A stretch of DNA of 6,855 bases from Methylophaga sp. (GTDB taxonomy: Bacteria > Pseudomonadota > Gammaproteobacteria > Nitrosococcales > Methylophagaceae): assembly GCA_014762585.1 (NCBI GenBank), contig JABURN010000194.1, positions 1 through 6,855 on the forward strand, written 5' to 3'. Shown piece after piece: positions 5,564 to 6,855 of the stretch; within the stretch, counting starts at the first letter, position 1; each line of letters begins with the position of its first letter. The notes under the pieces are model-generated. The model was not told the origin of the DNA. It made no database searches and was given only the letters and a program-made list of their open reading frames with translations. The translations under genes and the position numbers were made by a program.

Positions 5564-6855
5564 ATGTCCGTAAATGATATGCATGATGTCGAGAACGCCT
5601 CGAATATTTACGAAGAAGTCGCTGACTGGCACATCAACACCGGTGAAGAAAAGGTGGTGGCCAAGCGACTGAAAGGGCGTTTCCGTCTGCGTAAATGGAT
5701 GGGCATGTCGGTCTGGTCGATATTCTTTCTAGGGCCGTATCTTCGCTGGGATGGTCAGCAGGCGATTCTGTTTGATATCCCCGACCGTCAGTTCCGCTTT
5801 TTTGACCTGACCGTGTTCCCGCAGGATATCTGGATGCTGTCCCTGACCCTGCTGTTTTTCGCCATATTGCTTGCCGCCGTCACCAGTGTTGCCGGCCGCG
5901 TCTTTTGTGGTTACTTCTGCTTCCAGACCGTCTGGACCGACATCTACACCTTTATCGAAACCAAACTCGAAGGTGACACCCCGCAAAAAGCCCACAAATT
6001 CAAACAAGCCCCCTGGACGTTGGATAAAACCTGGCGGGTGCTCACCAAACACAGCCTGTGGATTGCCATCGCCTTGCTCACCGGCCTCTCATTCTGTGCC
6101 TGGTTTACCGATGCCTTTCAACTGTGGGGCGATGTCTTCACCCTGACCGCCCCCATGCCGGTCTGGGGCGCCATTGCCGTATTCGGCGTTTTCACCTACG
6201 GCTTTGCCGGCTTTATGCGTGAACAGGTCTGCTTCTGGCTCTGTCCCTATGCCCGCCTGCAGGGCGTCATGTACGACCAGGACACCGTGCTGCCCGCCTA
6301 TGACGCCGAGCGGGGTGAACCCAGAGGCAAACTTAAAAAAGGCGCCGTCGACGGCAGCAAGGGCAGCTGTATTGACTGCAAAGTCTGCGTGGCCGTCTGT
6401 CCCACCGGTATTGATATCCGCAAAGGCCAGCAGGAAGGCTGTATCACCTGTGGTTTATGTATCGACGCCTGCGACAGCATCATGGACAAGACCGACCAGC
6501 CCCGTGGCCTGATTCGTTATGCCAGCTACAAGGAACTGCATCACGACCAGAACGTCTTACCGATGTATAAACGGCCGCGGGTGATTATCTACAGCCTGAT
6601 ATTGCTGCTGGCATTAAGCGGCATCGTCTATGGCTTTACCACGCTGTCACCGACCGAATTCAAAGTCATTCATGACCGCCAGCCGCTGTATGTCAGACTC
6701 AGTGACGGCTCGATACAGAACAAATACACGCTGAAGCTGCTGAATAAAACCCAGCAGCCTCTGACGGTGAGTTACAGTGTCAGCGGTCTTGAAGGCGCCA
6801 GTCTGCATGGCATGGAACAGGAAGTGATAGTCGAGCCGGGACGGGTGGTGCCTGT
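5564..6855 (+). CDS. ccoG: Cytochrome c oxidase accessory protein CcoG (FixG/RdxA), 3' end missing
   Basis: The gene runs off the right edge; 430 codons are visible of roughly 470 expected. CcoG is an inner-membrane polyferredoxin for cbb3-type oxidase assembly, reported to reduce Cu(II) to Cu(I) for the copper centre. The N-terminus is cytoplasmic-looking, followed by hydrophobic segments at about 46-62, 88-110, 164-182 and 200-217. Conserved cysteine motifs are CGYFC (Cys115, Cys119) and QVCFWLCPYARLQ (Cys223, Cys227). A double [4Fe-4S] ferredoxin region follows: Cys269/272/275/279 ending in CP, and Cys293/296/299/303 ending in CD. A fifth segment at about 339-358 leads to the periplasmic C-terminal domain starting DRQPLYVRLSDGSIQNKY. 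The ATG at 5564 has CAGG at 5553-5556, 7 nt upstream. The Phe after Cys119 replaces a usual Pro. No FNR/Anr box is visible upstream; transcription probably continues from the MocR gene. Confidence 0.95.
   Translation, partial: MSVNDMHDVENASNIYEEVADWHINTGEEKVVAKRLKGRFRLRKWMGMSVWSIFFLGPYLRWDGQQAILFDIPDRQFRFFDLTVFPQDIWMLSLTLLFFAILLAAVTSVAGRVFCGYFCFQTVWTDIYTFIETKLEGDTPQKAHKFKQAPWTLDKTWRVLTKHSLWIAIALLTGLSFCAWFTDAFQLWGDVFTLTAPMPVWGAIAVFGVFTYGFAGFMREQVCFWLCPYARLQGVMYDQDTVLPAYDAERGEPRGKLKKGAVDGSKGSCIDCKVCVAVCPTGIDIRKGQQEGCITCGLCIDACDSIMDKTDQPRGLIRYASYKELHHDQNVLPMYKRPRVIIYSLILLLALSGIVYGFTTLSPTEFKVIHDRQPLYVRLSDGSIQNKYTLKLLNKTQQPLTVSYSVSGLEGASLHGMEQEVIVEPGRVVP

Noticed and set aside
5729..6512. Overlapping + and - strand open frames rich in Pro, Ala and Ser inside ccoG
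   Set aside because: They are out-of-frame shadows of the clearly conserved ccoG reading frame.

Overview
The window reads as ordinary chromosome of a gammaproteobacterium. The support is a PpsR-type regulator beside a PEP synthase of E. coli-like length, a tRNA-Pro(GGG) whose CCA is encoded, a textbook CRP-type site, a MocR-type regulator, and a CcoG protein of cbb3 cytochrome oxidase biogenesis. I cannot name the genus. All supported genes are on the + strand. There is no transposase, integrase, CRISPR array or recognisable defence module.

Layout. Positions 1-560 hold the C-terminal part of ppsR, which switches PEP synthase on and off. ppsA (569-2938) follows after 8 bp, so the control enzyme and its target are probably one transcript that ends at a hairpin at 2949-2984. 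The tRNA-Pro(GGG) gene is at 3046-3122. A perfect TGTGA-N6-TCACA site (3176-3191) then precedes a 99-codon gene of unknown function (3270-3569), whose 3' untranslated region ends at a strong terminator (3681-3714).

Positions 3715-4132 hold no credible protein gene but are not empty. A run of three hairpins, two of them capped by C(UUCG)G tetraloops, ends in a seven-T tract at 3957. This looks like a small RNA or an orphan leader/attenuator and is the least explained element here. After it come several ATGTAT/ATACAT motifs, the last inside the probable promoter of the MocR-type regulator gene (4133-5527). That gene is followed after 36 bp, with no visible terminator, by ccoG (5564 to beyond the right edge).

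How the parts fit. ppsR and ppsA form a known functional pair controlling PEP synthesis for gluconeogenesis. MocR regulator plus ccoG is a less usual pairing: ccoG normally accompanies ccoNOQP or ccoHIS, and none of these is visible. The window gives no clear evidence of a wholly new multi-gene system. The best leads are the triple-hairpin RNA, the CRP-site small gene and the MocR/ccoG unit.
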